Source of the DNA: Fidelibacterota bacterium
GTDB taxonomy: Bacteria > Fidelibacterota > Fidelibacteria > Fidelibacterales > Fidelibacteraceae
DNA: 42,495 nt
Assembly (NCBI GenBank): GCA_028718545.1
Contig: JAQULT010000011.1
Span: forward strand, 1 to 42,495
Reading direction: 5' to 3'
In this document: piece after piece, positions 14,380 to 23,271 of the stretch
Position numbering within the stretch: the stretch's first letter is position 1
Layout: the number at the start of each line of letters is the position of its first letter
The notes under the pieces: model-generated
Databases searched by the model: none
Told to the model about the DNA's origin: nothing
What the model saw: the letters and a program-made list of their open reading frames with translations, nothing else
Made by a program: the position numbers and the translations under genes

Positions 14380-17163
14380 ATGAAAAAATTTCTCTTATGC
14401 CTCGGACTGATGATCGGTCTTCTTCCCCTGAAAGCCGATTTATTGAGCGGATATATTCCTGCCGGAATGCGCGATTTTGTAACACTGCGCGTCGAATTCC
14501 AGACCGACAGCCATACGGGAACCACCGGAAACGGGCGTTTTATGCTCACGGAATGGACCGGACACGATACCGTTTATGCCATTGATCCTCTGCCGCATAA
14601 CCGCGCCTATTTTTCTTCGCACCTCAAATTCCTGCAGTATTACTGGCAAACGGCCAGCAAGGGCAGGATCAGCATCAATCCGGATGATGCTCTGCTGCTC
14701 CCCCGGGACGAAACGGCCTACCTTTTAAACCGCCGGATGCAGTATTATACTCATCCCGACAGTCTGGACCCAAGACTGGCTAAATTCGTTTACGAAAGCG
14801 TTGCCGCGCTTGTAAATGCCGGCGACAGCATTCCACCCAATGACGGCCTGATCATTTTTCACGCCGGTGTCGGTCAGGATTTCAATATCATGCTGGATGA
14901 TTCTCCCTTTGATATTCCTTCCTTCTATTTCGACGAAGCCTACCTGGAAACCTATCTGAAACCCGAAGCACTGAACTTTCTGGCTGTTAATCATGCCCTG
15001 AGAGGCATCGTACTGCCCGAAACGCAAAACCAGCTGAATGTGAATCTGGCGCTGAACGGCACCGCTGTACTGCTCAGCGGCATGATGCTGGGACTGCCGC
15101 CCTTGTACAACACGGATACCGGTCGCTCCGGGGCGGGGGTTTTCGGACTTATGGATCAGGGATCGAATAATGGTAACGGTCTTTGCCCCACAATGCCTTC
15201 CGCATTTGAGCGCATCCTTCTGGGTGCGGCAACACCACAGCTCCTTGAGAACAGCGGTTCCCACACCTTGTTACCCGGAGAAATATACCGGATTTCCATC
15301 AGCAGCAACGAGTATTTCCTGCTGGAATACCGGAAAAATACGGGGATTTGGGCGGACTCGCTGTACTGGAGCGATTCTACCCTTTTTCATTACATTGATG
15401 TATTGCAGGAAATGAAAGACCGCGGCTATATTGACTATACTCTGGAAAACGGCGTCCTGACCTACCTGAGCGATCTTGATCTCGGTCTGCCGGTATCCGG
15501 ACTTTTGATCTGGCATGTCTGCGAGCCACCGACAATCGGGAAAAATCCCAACGGTGCAGCCATTCCCCTGCTGGATCTGGTCGAAGCCGACGGCGGCAAC
15601 GATATCGGAAAATTCTACAACACCCTCGATCCCTCCGTGAATAACGGCTGGAAATGGGATATGTGGTTCAAGAGCAATCCGGCCTGGAGCGACAATAATC
15701 CCAGCGCCTATAAGATGCAATTCAATGACGGCACCCACCCGGACACCCGCAGCGCGGCCGGCATTGCCACGGGCATTCAAATCCAGGATTTCAAATTTTA
15801 TACGGATTCCGTGGTCATCCGGCTTGTGATGGATCCTCCCGCCAAATATCATTTCTCCGGCATGGTCTTTGATGAAATGACCCGGGCGGCGGGGAGCTTT
15901 TCCCATATGCGCAACTACATCGGCTACCGTGACAGCTCCCTTTTCTTTTTCAACGACCTGGGCGGTGCATTCAGGTTATTTACCAATAACACACGCTACG
16001 CAAAGGACAGTACGGCGCTGATGACCTATGGAGACGGCATTATACAGGTTACCAACGCCCCGGGATCCGCGATCGTCAAGCATCTGGTATTCAACCCCGT
16101 TTTTCTGATCGTAAACGATACCTTGCGCATCGGTCATCCCGTCGACCTCGAACATCTGGCCCTATGGGGAGATTCGCTTTTTCTGGCGCCCGATCCCGCG
16201 CTTTCCGGCCCCAACCCGGTTCACATGCTGAACATTCCTTCCTGGTCGCTTGAAACGACGCAAAGCACATCGGGACAACTGATACCTTACGTACAAAACG
16301 GCGAACTGAACTATATTTCCGCTCCGGCTGCCGCCGTAATGAACGATACGCTGATCTATGCCGTCGCCGCCGGATACAGGTATGCGACAACCGCCTTTTT
16401 CGAAGGAACGCCTCCGCCCCTTGCCGAAGAACATGTTTTTTCTGAAATTATCCCGCTCCATGCCGATCGGGATGCCTGGCCTGAACTTGCCGCTTTAACA
16501 AATTTCAACGGGAAAAACACCCTTTCGCTATTTTCCTATAACGGTGTTTTGATGGATTATTTCCCTGTCTTCGGCAATTATCAGAAACTCAGGATCTATT
16601 ATGCGGATGCCGAGCCGTATCTGGCTGTTTACGATCCGGCCGGAAAGATCGATGTCTATTCGGTCGATGCGAACCTTGAATATTCGCTTCCCGCACCGGT
16701 CAATGCAAGTTCGTTCTTTATCGAACAAGTTGAACAGGATACGGCATGGATCATTTGTGACGGCAGCATTTATGCCGTCCCCTCGGATTCCGTTTACTGG
16801 GGTTATTCCGGAAAAGACGCCGCTCACAGCAATGCGCAGCGGGCTTTCCGGCCGGCGACCACGGTCATCTCGGAAACGCTGATCAAAGACGGACTTATTT
16901 ACAATTATCCCAATCCCGTCGAAGGCGATATCACCCGTTTCCGCTTTTTTGCCACGGGAGCCATTTCCGTGCGGATCCACCTCTATCAGTTGAGCGGACG
17001 CTATGTCGAAACCCTGTCCGTGACGGATGTCCGGGACCAGCAGTGGAATGAAGCGATCTGGGATGTGACGGGACTGGAATCCGGGGTCTATATTGCCAAA
17101 ATCGCCGTCCTTGGCAACGGCAGAGAAGAAACCTATTTTGTCAAACCCGCGATATTGAAATAA
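14380..17163 (+). CDS. M6-like (immune inhibitor A-type) secreted protein with degenerate zinc site and T9SS sorting domain
   Basis: A 927-aa exported protein with a signal peptide (residues 1-19). Residues about 30-300 resemble M6 metalloproteases: RVEFQTD, TTGNGRF, YYWQTASKGRISI, then SGMMLGLPPLYNTDTGRSGAGVFGLMDQGS, matching the family HExGHxLGLPDLYDTD...GxGxFDLMdxGs block. The HExxH zinc motif reads LLSGM (231-235) and the following Asp is Pro241, so all the usual ligands are lost and the domain is probably inactive. The middle is beta-rich and of unknown fold. The C-terminus (from NYPNPVEGD, about 845 on) is a type IX sorting domain ending in GVYIAKIAVLG...KPAILK. It follows porV by 23 bp and the next gene by 1 bp, so it is likely PorV-dependent cargo. 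Confidence 0.8.
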   Translation: MKKFLLCLGLMIGLLPLKADLLSGYIPAGMRDFVTLRVEFQTDSHTGTTGNGRFMLTEWTGHDTVYAIDPLPHNRAYFSSHLKFLQYYWQTASKGRISINPDDALLLPRDETAYLLNRRMQYYTHPDSLDPRLAKFVYESVAALVNAGDSIPPNDGLIIFHAGVGQDFNIMLDDSPFDIPSFYFDEAYLETYLKPEALNFLAVNHALRGIVLPETQNQLNVNLALNGTAVLLSGMMLGLPPLYNTDTGRSGAGVFGLMDQGSNNGNGLCPTMPSAFERILLGAATPQLLENSGSHTLLPGEIYRISISSNEYFLLEYRKNTGIWADSLYWSDSTLFHYIDVLQEMKDRGYIDYTLENGVLTYLSDLDLGLPVSGLLIWHVCEPPTIGKNPNGAAIPLLDLVEADGGNDIGKFYNTLDPSVNNGWKWDMWFKSNPAWSDNNPSAYKMQFNDGTHPDTRSAAGIATGIQIQDFKFYTDSVVIRLVMDPPAKYHFSGMVFDEMTRAAGSFSHMRNYIGYRDSSLFFFNDLGGAFRLFTNNTRYAKDSTALMTYGDGIIQVTNAPGSAIVKHLVFNPVFLIVNDTLRIGHPVDLEHLALWGDSLFLAPDPALSGPNPVHMLNIPSWSLETTQSTSGQLIPYVQNGELNYISAPAAAVMNDTLIYAVAAGYRYATTAFFEGTPPPLAEEHVFSEIIPLHADRDAWPELAALTNFNGKNTLSLFSYNGVLMDYFPVFGNYQKLRIYYADAEPYLAVYDPAGKIDVYSVDANLEYSLPAPVNASSFFIEQVEQDTAWIICDGSIYAVPSDSVYWGYSGKDAAHSNAQRAFRPATTVISETLIKDGLIYNYPNPVEGDITRFRFFATGAISVRIHLYQLSGRYVETLSVTDVRDQQWNEAIWDVTGLESGVYIAKIAVLGNGREETYFVKPAILK

Positions 17164-17164
17164 G

Positions 17165-20143
17165 ATGCGATACCTCCGGAAATATCTGTCAATCCTGTTT
17201 CTTGGCGCCATACTGTTCGCGCCGCTTGCCGCGCAGAACGAGCCGCATCATCCCGAACTGGAGTGGCAAACGGTGGAAAGCGAACATTTTATCTTTCATT
17301 TTCACCCCGGAACGGAATGGTCCCTGAACATGGCCATGGAAGTTGCGGAAAGCGTCTATCCTTACATCACCGGCCTGTACGGGTGGGAACCCAAAGCAAA
17401 GACCCAGATCATCATACAGGACACCGACGATTACGCCAACGGCGGAGCCTATTATTTTGACAATAAGATCCTGATCTGGGCTTCTCCCCTGGAATTTGAC
17501 CTGCGCGGCAACCATCAGTGGATGTGGAATGTGCTAACGCATGAATTTTCGCACATTGTGTCCCTGGGCGCTTCCATGAAATATCCCATCAGCATTCCGA
17601 TGTTCTACCTGCAGTGGATCGACCGCGAAAAACCCATTAAGGAAAATATTATTCTTGAATATCCCAAGGGCATTGCTTCGGTACCTGTCGCCAATTCCAT
17701 CGTACCTATGTGGTGGGCGGAAGGCGTGGCGCAGTACCAGTATGAACACGCCACCCATGATTCCTGGGACTCGCACCGCGATATGATCCTGCGGGATGCC
17801 GCGCTGAACAACCGCATCATGTCCTGGAACGATGTCAGCCATTTCGGACATTCCGGCATCGGCAATGAGGTCGTCTATAACACCGGCTACGCCTTTGCAT
17901 CCTATCTGGCGGACCGTTTCGGCGCACAGGTCCATGCGGACATTGCGCGGGCAGCCCGCAATAAACTGCGGTTTTCCTTTGACCGCATTCTGAAGGATGT
18001 TACCGGGATATCCGGAAAAGAACTGTATCGGAATTTTAGCGACCGCATTCAGGCGGATTATTTGAACCGGACCGCCGTAATTCGCAATAACCTTAAAGAA
18101 GGGGACATTTTCTTCGAAAAAGGACCCGGGAATTTTCTGCCTTCCTGGTCGCCGGACGGTGAACGCTTTGTCTTTCAGTCCAGTATGGGTTACGATTATC
18201 TCAGTTTTAATTTTCTCCACGTCCTGGAAGATGGAAAGGCACAAATGATCTCGAAGAACCGTGTCCGCGGAAATGTAGCCTGGTCGCCGGACGGTAATAT
18301 CCTCTATTTTGCACAATTGCAGAAAGCCAATATTTACGGTTCCACCTGGTTCGATCTGATGGCCTATGATTTCCGGGATAAGAAACTGACACGCCTGACA
18401 AAAGACGCCCGCGTCTATTCCGTCTCCACGGATGCCAACGGACAGCTGTACCTGATCCGTGTCTATGACGGTACGCACAATATATTCCGTTTTAATCCCG
18501 AAAGCGGAGAAATGCAGGATCTAACCAACTTTAAGCAAGGAGAACAGGTCTTTGTCCTGCACGCCGTTCCGGACGGTTCCGCACTGTATTTCGACATGGC
18601 TCTGAACCATGGGCGTGACATTTACCGGCTTGATCTGAAAGATCTTACCGTTCAGCCTTTTATTTTCGATGCCCGTTCGGATAACCGTACGCCCTTCATA
18701 TCGGCAGACGGCGCATTTTTATACTACGCTTCCGACCGCAGCGGCATTTTTAATATTTACCGCAAAGATCTTACAGATCCCTACGCTGCGGACAAACCCG
18801 TCAGCAATGTGCGAGGCGCCGCCATGTATCCCGCATTGCACCCCGGCGGCGACAGTCTGGCTTTTACGCTGTTCCTCGAAGGACGCTTTGTTCTGAGCCG
18901 GCTTGAAGCCCGGTCCCCGGTACCTGATGAACACACCGTTTATAAAGACTACAGCTTCCCCACCCTGATGCAGTCCCGCAGCGGTACAGCTCCGCTGGAA
19001 AGCCGTCCTTACGAATATCAGTTCAGCAATCTGTTCCTGATGCCCTTTCTGCAGTACGATTACGGCGCCATGAAGGCGGGGCTGATCGTCTATCAGAACG
19101 AAGTGCTGGATAAAATGAATCTCTTTGCCATGGCCGATATCAACTACCGCGGGGATTACGACATCAATCTTCGCCTGGATTTCAACCAGTTCCTTCCGCG
19201 CTTTTTTACAGAGTGGTATGCCGTCGGCTTGTCCCGGACCGATACCATTCATTATCTGGATTATTACCGCATGGAACAGAAGGTCCGTTTTTCCCTGAAC
19301 GAGATCATTCTGGGTATGCATTATACCTGGCGCGCCAAACATTATTTTGAGCTGACGGGAACCCAGGGCTCTTATACTTCCAATATCAAAGGCCATTTTA
19401 CGGACCCCTCCCTGGGCCTGCAGAAATTCGTGCCCTATTCCTATTACAAGGGTCAGCGACTGGAATTCCGTTACCGCGCCGACCTTACACGGCCGCACTG
19501 GCAGAGCAATATCTCTCCCACCCGCGGTCTGCGCATCAACGATCTTGTCCTGGCTTATGACTTCAATCAGTTCATTGATGATTTCCGGGTTACGGATTAC
19601 GGAACCTACAAGGAAACCTATATCAAACATTATACACCGCGAAGTGATCTGGATATTGACCTTTTTATTCCCCTTCCGGGAACGAAACACAGCGCGCTCT
19701 CCTTTAATTTCGATATGGGAATGATGTTCAATACGGAAATTGACAGCTTTTTCAACTATTACGCCGGCGGTTTGCCCGGTCTGAAAGGCTACCCCTTTTA
19801 CACTATCGAGGGAACCCACAAATTCATCCTGACCTCCACGCTGCGTTTCCCGATCAGTAAAAATCTGGGAGTGAACCTGGAGCCGTTTTTCTTTGAATCC
19901 CTGTATTTTGGGATCTACCATCAGATCGGCGACGCCTGGACCTTTGGAAAAAGCGATCCCTCCTGGAAACAGGATGTCGGGATCGAGGCGCGCATCGGCG
20001 GACACTCCTGGTACGGCTTCCCGCTGGCACTGAGCTTCGATCTGGTCTATGCCCTAAACAAGATCCAGTACGATGAATTTGACGTCACAAAGACCATCGG
20101 ACATAATTTTCGTTTTTACTGGACCCTTTTGTTTGATTTTTAA
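17165..20143 (+). CDS. Gluzincin metalloprotease - PD40 propeller - outer membrane barrel fusion
   Basis: A 992-aa exported protein with three parts. Residues about 33-310 are a peptidase MA-like gluzincin with THEFSH (zinc His126 and His130, catalytic Glu127) and third ligand Glu186 in WWAEGVAQY. Residues about 320-600 are a TolB-type PD40 propeller with SWSPDGERFVF, AWSPDGNILYFA and FISADGAFLYYASDR. From about 640 to the end is a beta-barrel resembling Omp85/surface antigen barrels: GLPGLKGYPFY (residues 867-878) parallels the conserved RGY/RGF loop motif, with Lys for Arg, and the chain ends in FYWTLLFDF, a terminal-aromatic beta-signal. The protease and propeller may face the periplasm or the outside. 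Starts 1 bp after the M6-like stop. Confidence 0.8.
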   Translation: MRYLRKYLSILFLGAILFAPLAAQNEPHHPELEWQTVESEHFIFHFHPGTEWSLNMAMEVAESVYPYITGLYGWEPKAKTQIIIQDTDDYANGGAYYFDNKILIWASPLEFDLRGNHQWMWNVLTHEFSHIVSLGASMKYPISIPMFYLQWIDREKPIKENIILEYPKGIASVPVANSIVPMWWAEGVAQYQYEHATHDSWDSHRDMILRDAALNNRIMSWNDVSHFGHSGIGNEVVYNTGYAFASYLADRFGAQVHADIARAARNKLRFSFDRILKDVTGISGKELYRNFSDRIQADYLNRTAVIRNNLKEGDIFFEKGPGNFLPSWSPDGERFVFQSSMGYDYLSFNFLHVLEDGKAQMISKNRVRGNVAWSPDGNILYFAQLQKANIYGSTWFDLMAYDFRDKKLTRLTKDARVYSVSTDANGQLYLIRVYDGTHNIFRFNPESGEMQDLTNFKQGEQVFVLHAVPDGSALYFDMALNHGRDIYRLDLKDLTVQPFIFDARSDNRTPFISADGAFLYYASDRSGIFNIYRKDLTDPYAADKPVSNVRGAAMYPALHPGGDSLAFTLFLEGRFVLSRLEARSPVPDEHTVYKDYSFPTLMQSRSGTAPLESRPYEYQFSNLFLMPFLQYDYGAMKAGLIVYQNEVLDKMNLFAMADINYRGDYDINLRLDFNQFLPRFFTEWYAVGLSRTDTIHYLDYYRMEQKVRFSLNEIILGMHYTWRAKHYFELTGTQGSYTSNIKGHFTDPSLGLQKFVPYSYYKGQRLEFRYRADLTRPHWQSNISPTRGLRINDLVLAYDFNQFIDDFRVTDYGTYKETYIKHYTPRSDLDIDLFIPLPGTKHSALSFNFDMGMMFNTEIDSFFNYYAGGLPGLKGYPFYTIEGTHKFILTSTLRFPISKNLGVNLEPFFFESLYFGIYHQIGDAWTFGKSDPSWKQDVGIEARIGGHSWYGFPLALSFDLVYALNKIQYDEFDVTKTIGHNFRFYWTLLFDF

Positions 20144-20154
20144 TATCTTATGGT

Positions 20155-20943
20155 ATGAGTATGAAACGTTTGCTGATCACATTGCTGCTGCTTTACAGCC
20201 TGCTCCCCGCGCAGATACCCGAAAGGATACGCGCCAAATCCCCGGTACTGGGTGTCGCGTTGTCCGCGCTTTTACCCGGAGCGGGTCAGTGGTATGCGGA
20301 AAGCAAAGGAATGGCAGTGCTTTATCTGACCCTGGAAGCTGCGGGTATCGGCGGAAACGTGTATTTTCTTCGCAAAGGCACAGAGGGCGTTTCGGAATAT
20401 GAACAATATGCCGATAATCACTGGTCCGTTAGTAAATGGCTGGAAATTTACAACCCCGTCAGCGATCCTACCACCCACACGGCGACCGTTTACGTGGACA
20501 ACCGCAGTTATTCGCCGCAAATTCCGCAAAGCTACAACGCCATGATCGCGGATATTCAGGATGGATATCTCAGCCTGAGTATTCTCCGGGACTACCACTT
20601 CTATGAGAATATCGGAAAATATGAACAATTCAAAGCAGGATGGGATGACTGGGCGCCCGGCACCGAGGATCCCGGGAATCCTCTGGAGGGAATCTATCCC
20701 ACCTATTCCGAAAATCAATCCGTTTATGCCCTGATGCGCCGTTCCGCGAACGATTTGCTGAAAATCAGCGGATACTTCGGAACCGCGCTGTTTTTCAATC
20801 ATTTCATTTCTGCGATCGACGCCGGCTTTCGCATCCGGAACCGGAATGAAAAACAGGGCCTGACATACAGTTTCTATTCCGCTCCCCTGATCGGAGAAAC
20901 CGGCCTCGCCGGTATCCGGGGCGGGATCAATATTCGATTTTAA
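20155..20943 (+). CDS. DUF5683-like membrane/envelope protein
   Basis: A 262-aa protein with an N-terminal hydrophobic signal (MKRLLITLLLLYSLLPAQ) and the motif ALSALLPGAGQWYAESKGMAVLYLTLEAAGI, typical of DUF5683-type proteins of the FCB group, whose function is unknown. A second hydrophobic segment lies near residues 210-230 (ISGYFGTALFFNHFISAIDAGFRI). The middle 70-190 region is polar and Tyr/Asp-rich. Start could be ATG 20155 or, more like a signal peptide, ATG 20161. There is no Shine-Dalgarno site, but TATCTT lies at 20144-20149. It sits between the protease-barrel fusion and a BamD-like gene. Confidence 0.7.
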   Translation: MSMKRLLITLLLLYSLLPAQIPERIRAKSPVLGVALSALLPGAGQWYAESKGMAVLYLTLEAAGIGGNVYFLRKGTEGVSEYEQYADNHWSVSKWLEIYNPVSDPTTHTATVYVDNRSYSPQIPQSYNAMIADIQDGYLSLSILRDYHFYENIGKYEQFKAGWDDWAPGTEDPGNPLEGIYPTYSENQSVYALMRRSANDLLKISGYFGTALFFNHFISAIDAGFRIRNRNEKQGLTYSFYSAPLIGETGLAGIRGGINIRF

Positions 20944-20955
20944 ACGCAGGAGACT

Positions 20956-21735
20956 ATGAAACACATCAAGATTTTGTTCACACTTCTCATTACGGCCGCT
21001 TTCGGCATTTCGGGATGTTCGGGCTCCGGGCAGGCCAAAAAGCAGGAACCCAAACAGGAACGCAGCTATCTGGAACGCTATGACGATGCCCTGGACGCTT
21101 TTGAAGCAAAAAAATATTACCGCAGTATTGAAGACCTCAATTTTGTGGTTTTTAATGCACCCGGCAGCGATATTGCCGATAATGCCCAATTCTACCTTGC
21201 TTCGGCGCATTTTGAGCTGAAAGAATATATTCTGGCTATCGAAGAGTATCAGCAATTGCTGCGCCGTTGGCCCGAAAGCGACCTTTATGAAGAGACCCGT
21301 TTTAAGATCGCGGAATGCTACTATCTGCAGAGTCCGGGTTATCAGCGTGACGAAGAGTATATTCACAAGGCCATTGCCGCTTATCAGGAATTTATCGAAA
21401 ACTATCCCTTCAGCGAATACCGGTCCGCGGCTGAAGAACGCATTCGACAACTCCGTAGCGGTCTGGCAAAAAAAGCCTATGAAGCGGGAAAACTCTATAT
21501 GGTACTGCGGGAATGGAACGCCGCGATCATTACCTTTGAAGAGGTGATCAACAGCTATTACGATACACCGGTCCTCAATCCCACTTACCTGGAAATAGCC
21601 TGGTGCCATTACGAACTTGAAGATCCCGAAGGAATGATCGCAGCGCTGAACAAGGTCAATCCCGATACCTTGTCTCTGCGCGACAAACGCAGGTATCGGA
21701 AATTATTTCAGTCAAATGCGGTTACACGGGAATGA
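20956..21735 (+). CDS. bamD: BamD-like outer membrane assembly lipoprotein
   Basis: A 259-aa lipoprotein with lipobox GISGC (Cys21) after a short signal, then five TPR-like units of the BamD/YfiO family: RYDDALDAFEAKKYYRSIEDLNFVV, IADNAQFYLASAHFELKEYILAIEEYQQLLRRWP, EETRFKIAECYYLQSP, AIAAYQEFIENYPFSEY and YLEIAWCHYELEDPE. BamD is the essential lipoprotein of the BAM complex that inserts barrel proteins. Length and repeat order fit BamD, although generic TPR lipoproteins look alike. AGGAG precedes the ATG. It overlaps nadD by 4 nt and lies with several barrel genes. Confidence 0.82.
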   Translation: MKHIKILFTLLITAAFGISGCSGSGQAKKQEPKQERSYLERYDDALDAFEAKKYYRSIEDLNFVVFNAPGSDIADNAQFYLASAHFELKEYILAIEEYQQLLRRWPESDLYEETRFKIAECYYLQSPGYQRDEEYIHKAIAAYQEFIENYPFSEYRSAAEERIRQLRSGLAKKAYEAGKLYMVLREWNAAIITFEEVINSYYDTPVLNPTYLEIAWCHYELEDPEGMIAALNKVNPDTLSLRDKRRYRKLFQSNAVTRE

Positions 21736-22334
21736 AACATATCTGTTGTTACGGCGGAGCCTTTGATCCGGTCCATTTCGGACACCTGTTTTTTGCACGC
21801 AGGATCGTGGAAAGTTTCCGCCCGGATGCCCTGTTTTTTATTCCCGCTTACATCACTCCCTTTAAAAGTGCCCAAGGCCATGCCGCTCCCGGGCAGCGCC
21901 TGAAAATGCTGGAACTGATCCTCCCTGAAATACCCCATTCCTCCGTCTGTACGGCGGAGATCGAACGCGGCGGATTTTCCTATACCATTGATACGTTGAA
22001 AATACTGCGGGAACGTTATCCGCAGACCCGGATCAGCTGGGTGATCGGCGACGATCATCTGGACAGGCTGCAGGAATGGCGGGACTATCCCCGGCATGTT
22101 GATTATTGCGATTTTATTGTCCTTCCCCGGCTTTATGAGGGCGCCGAACTGCAAGCCCGGATCGCAGCACACCCGCTGAACGAACACATGTATGCTCTGA
22201 AAAGCAGCCGCTATCCGCTTTCATCCACCCGGATACGCGAAGCCTGCGCGAACGGAGAAGCGCTTAACGCCTTTGTACCCGGAGCTGTTGAAAACTATAT
22301 CCGCGAACATCATCTGTACGGATCCGCCCGATGA
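21732..22334 (+). CDS. nadD: Nicotinate-nucleotide adenylyltransferase
   Basis: Adenylates nicotinate mononucleotide in NAD biosynthesis. The 200-aa protein has the nucleotidyltransferase motif GGAFDPVHFGHL (8-19), a GGFSYTIDTL segment, the WVIGDDHLDRLQEWRD segment (usual form is GaD) and the SSTRIREA motif near the C-terminus. Length fits NadD. It overlaps the BamD-like gene upstream and the antiporter gene downstream by 4 nt each. Confidence 0.93.
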   Translation: MKHICCYGGAFDPVHFGHLFFARRIVESFRPDALFFIPAYITPFKSAQGHAAPGQRLKMLELILPEIPHSSVCTAEIERGGFSYTIDTLKILRERYPQTRISWVIGDDHLDRLQEWRDYPRHVDYCDFIVLPRLYEGAELQARIAAHPLNEHMYALKSSRYPLSSTRIREACANGEALNAFVPGAVENYIREHHLYGSAR

Positions 22335-23269
22335 GCCTCTTCTACAACTTCATTATCCTGACCTTCAGTATTGTTCTTCTGTATTACGGAGCCCGTTATC
22401 TGGTACGCGGTGCCGCAAATCTCGGACGCATTCTGGGCATCAAACCCATGATCATCGGTCTGACTGTGGTGGCCTTCGGGACATCCATGCCGGAATTCCT
22501 GGTCAGCCTTTTCGGCGTGATCCGGGATGTTTCCGATATCTCCGTCGGAAATATCATCGGCTCCAATATCGCGAACATCGGACTGATCCTGGGCACGGCC
22601 GGACTGATCGCACCCATCAATCTGAAATATGCCGGTATCCGTCAGCAGCTGATCATCCTGCTTCTGGGATCCCTCTTTTTTACCATCCTTGCCTATGACG
22701 GCATCAGCCGCCTGGAGGGATTGCTCTTTGTACTGATGCTTGTGATCTACGTGTATTTTCTATCCAAAACCTCCAAAGAAAAAACGGAATTGCTCAAGGA
22801 ACTGCCGGAGGAAGATCTTTCCATCCCAAAAAATCTGCTGTTCACCTTCGGCGGTATTCTGGGACTGGTCCTTGCTTCCCGGGGCATCATTGACAGTGCT
22901 TCCTACATTGCCGCATATTACGGGGTCTCACAAATGGTCATCGGTATGACCGTTGTCGCCGTAGGGACTTCCCTTCCCGAGCTGGCAGCCAGCATTCTGG
23001 CGCAGATCCGGCAGGAATCGGACATCTCCATCGGCAATGTGATCGGTTCCAATCTTTTTAATATGTTCTTCGTTGCCGGCGGCGCTTCGACCGTAAAAGG
23101 ACTGCCCATCGACATTTTCATCTATCGCTTCGAAGTCCCGGTCATGCTCTTCTTTACCGTTCTCCTCTTCCCTATCATCTTTTTAAGCAAGGGCATTCGC
23201 CGCCCCCATGCCGCCGCATTACTCCTGATCTACCTTGGTTTCATTCTTATTTCTTATCTTTGGCGTTAA
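22331..23269 (+). CDS. Calcium/sodium antiporter (CaCA family, YrbG-like)
   Basis: Inner-membrane Na+/Ca2+ (or K+) exchanger-type protein of 312 aa with about ten membrane segments. The two inverted alpha repeats are clear: GLTVVAFGTSMPEFLVS with GNIIGSNIANIGLILG in the first half, and GMTVVAVGTSLPELAAS with GNVIGSNLFNMFFVAG in the second. The glutamates in the two TSxPE motifs are the expected cation ligands. A cytoplasmic loop between halves (about 140-165) is short and charged (SKTSKEKTELLKELPEEDLS). It is translationally coupled to nadD by ATGA. Confidence 0.93.
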   Translation: MSLFYNFIILTFSIVLLYYGARYLVRGAANLGRILGIKPMIIGLTVVAFGTSMPEFLVSLFGVIRDVSDISVGNIIGSNIANIGLILGTAGLIAPINLKYAGIRQQLIILLLGSLFFTILAYDGISRLEGLLFVLMLVIYVYFLSKTSKEKTELLKELPEEDLSIPKNLLFTFGGILGLVLASRGIIDSASYIAAYYGVSQMVIGMTVVAVGTSLPELAASILAQIRQESDISIGNVIGSNLFNMFFVAGGASTVKGLPIDIFIYRFEVPVMLFFTVLLFPIIFLSKGIRRPHAAALLLIYLGFILISYLWR

Positions 23270-23271
23270 AT

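Noticed and set aside
18719-20005. 428-aa minus-strand frame opposite the protease-barrel gene (and similar long antisense frames at 20272-21609, 11125-12279, 7142-8044)
   Set aside because: Mirror frames of genes with strong codon bias; sequences show no domain and there are no gene starts or gaps consistent with minus-strand genes here.
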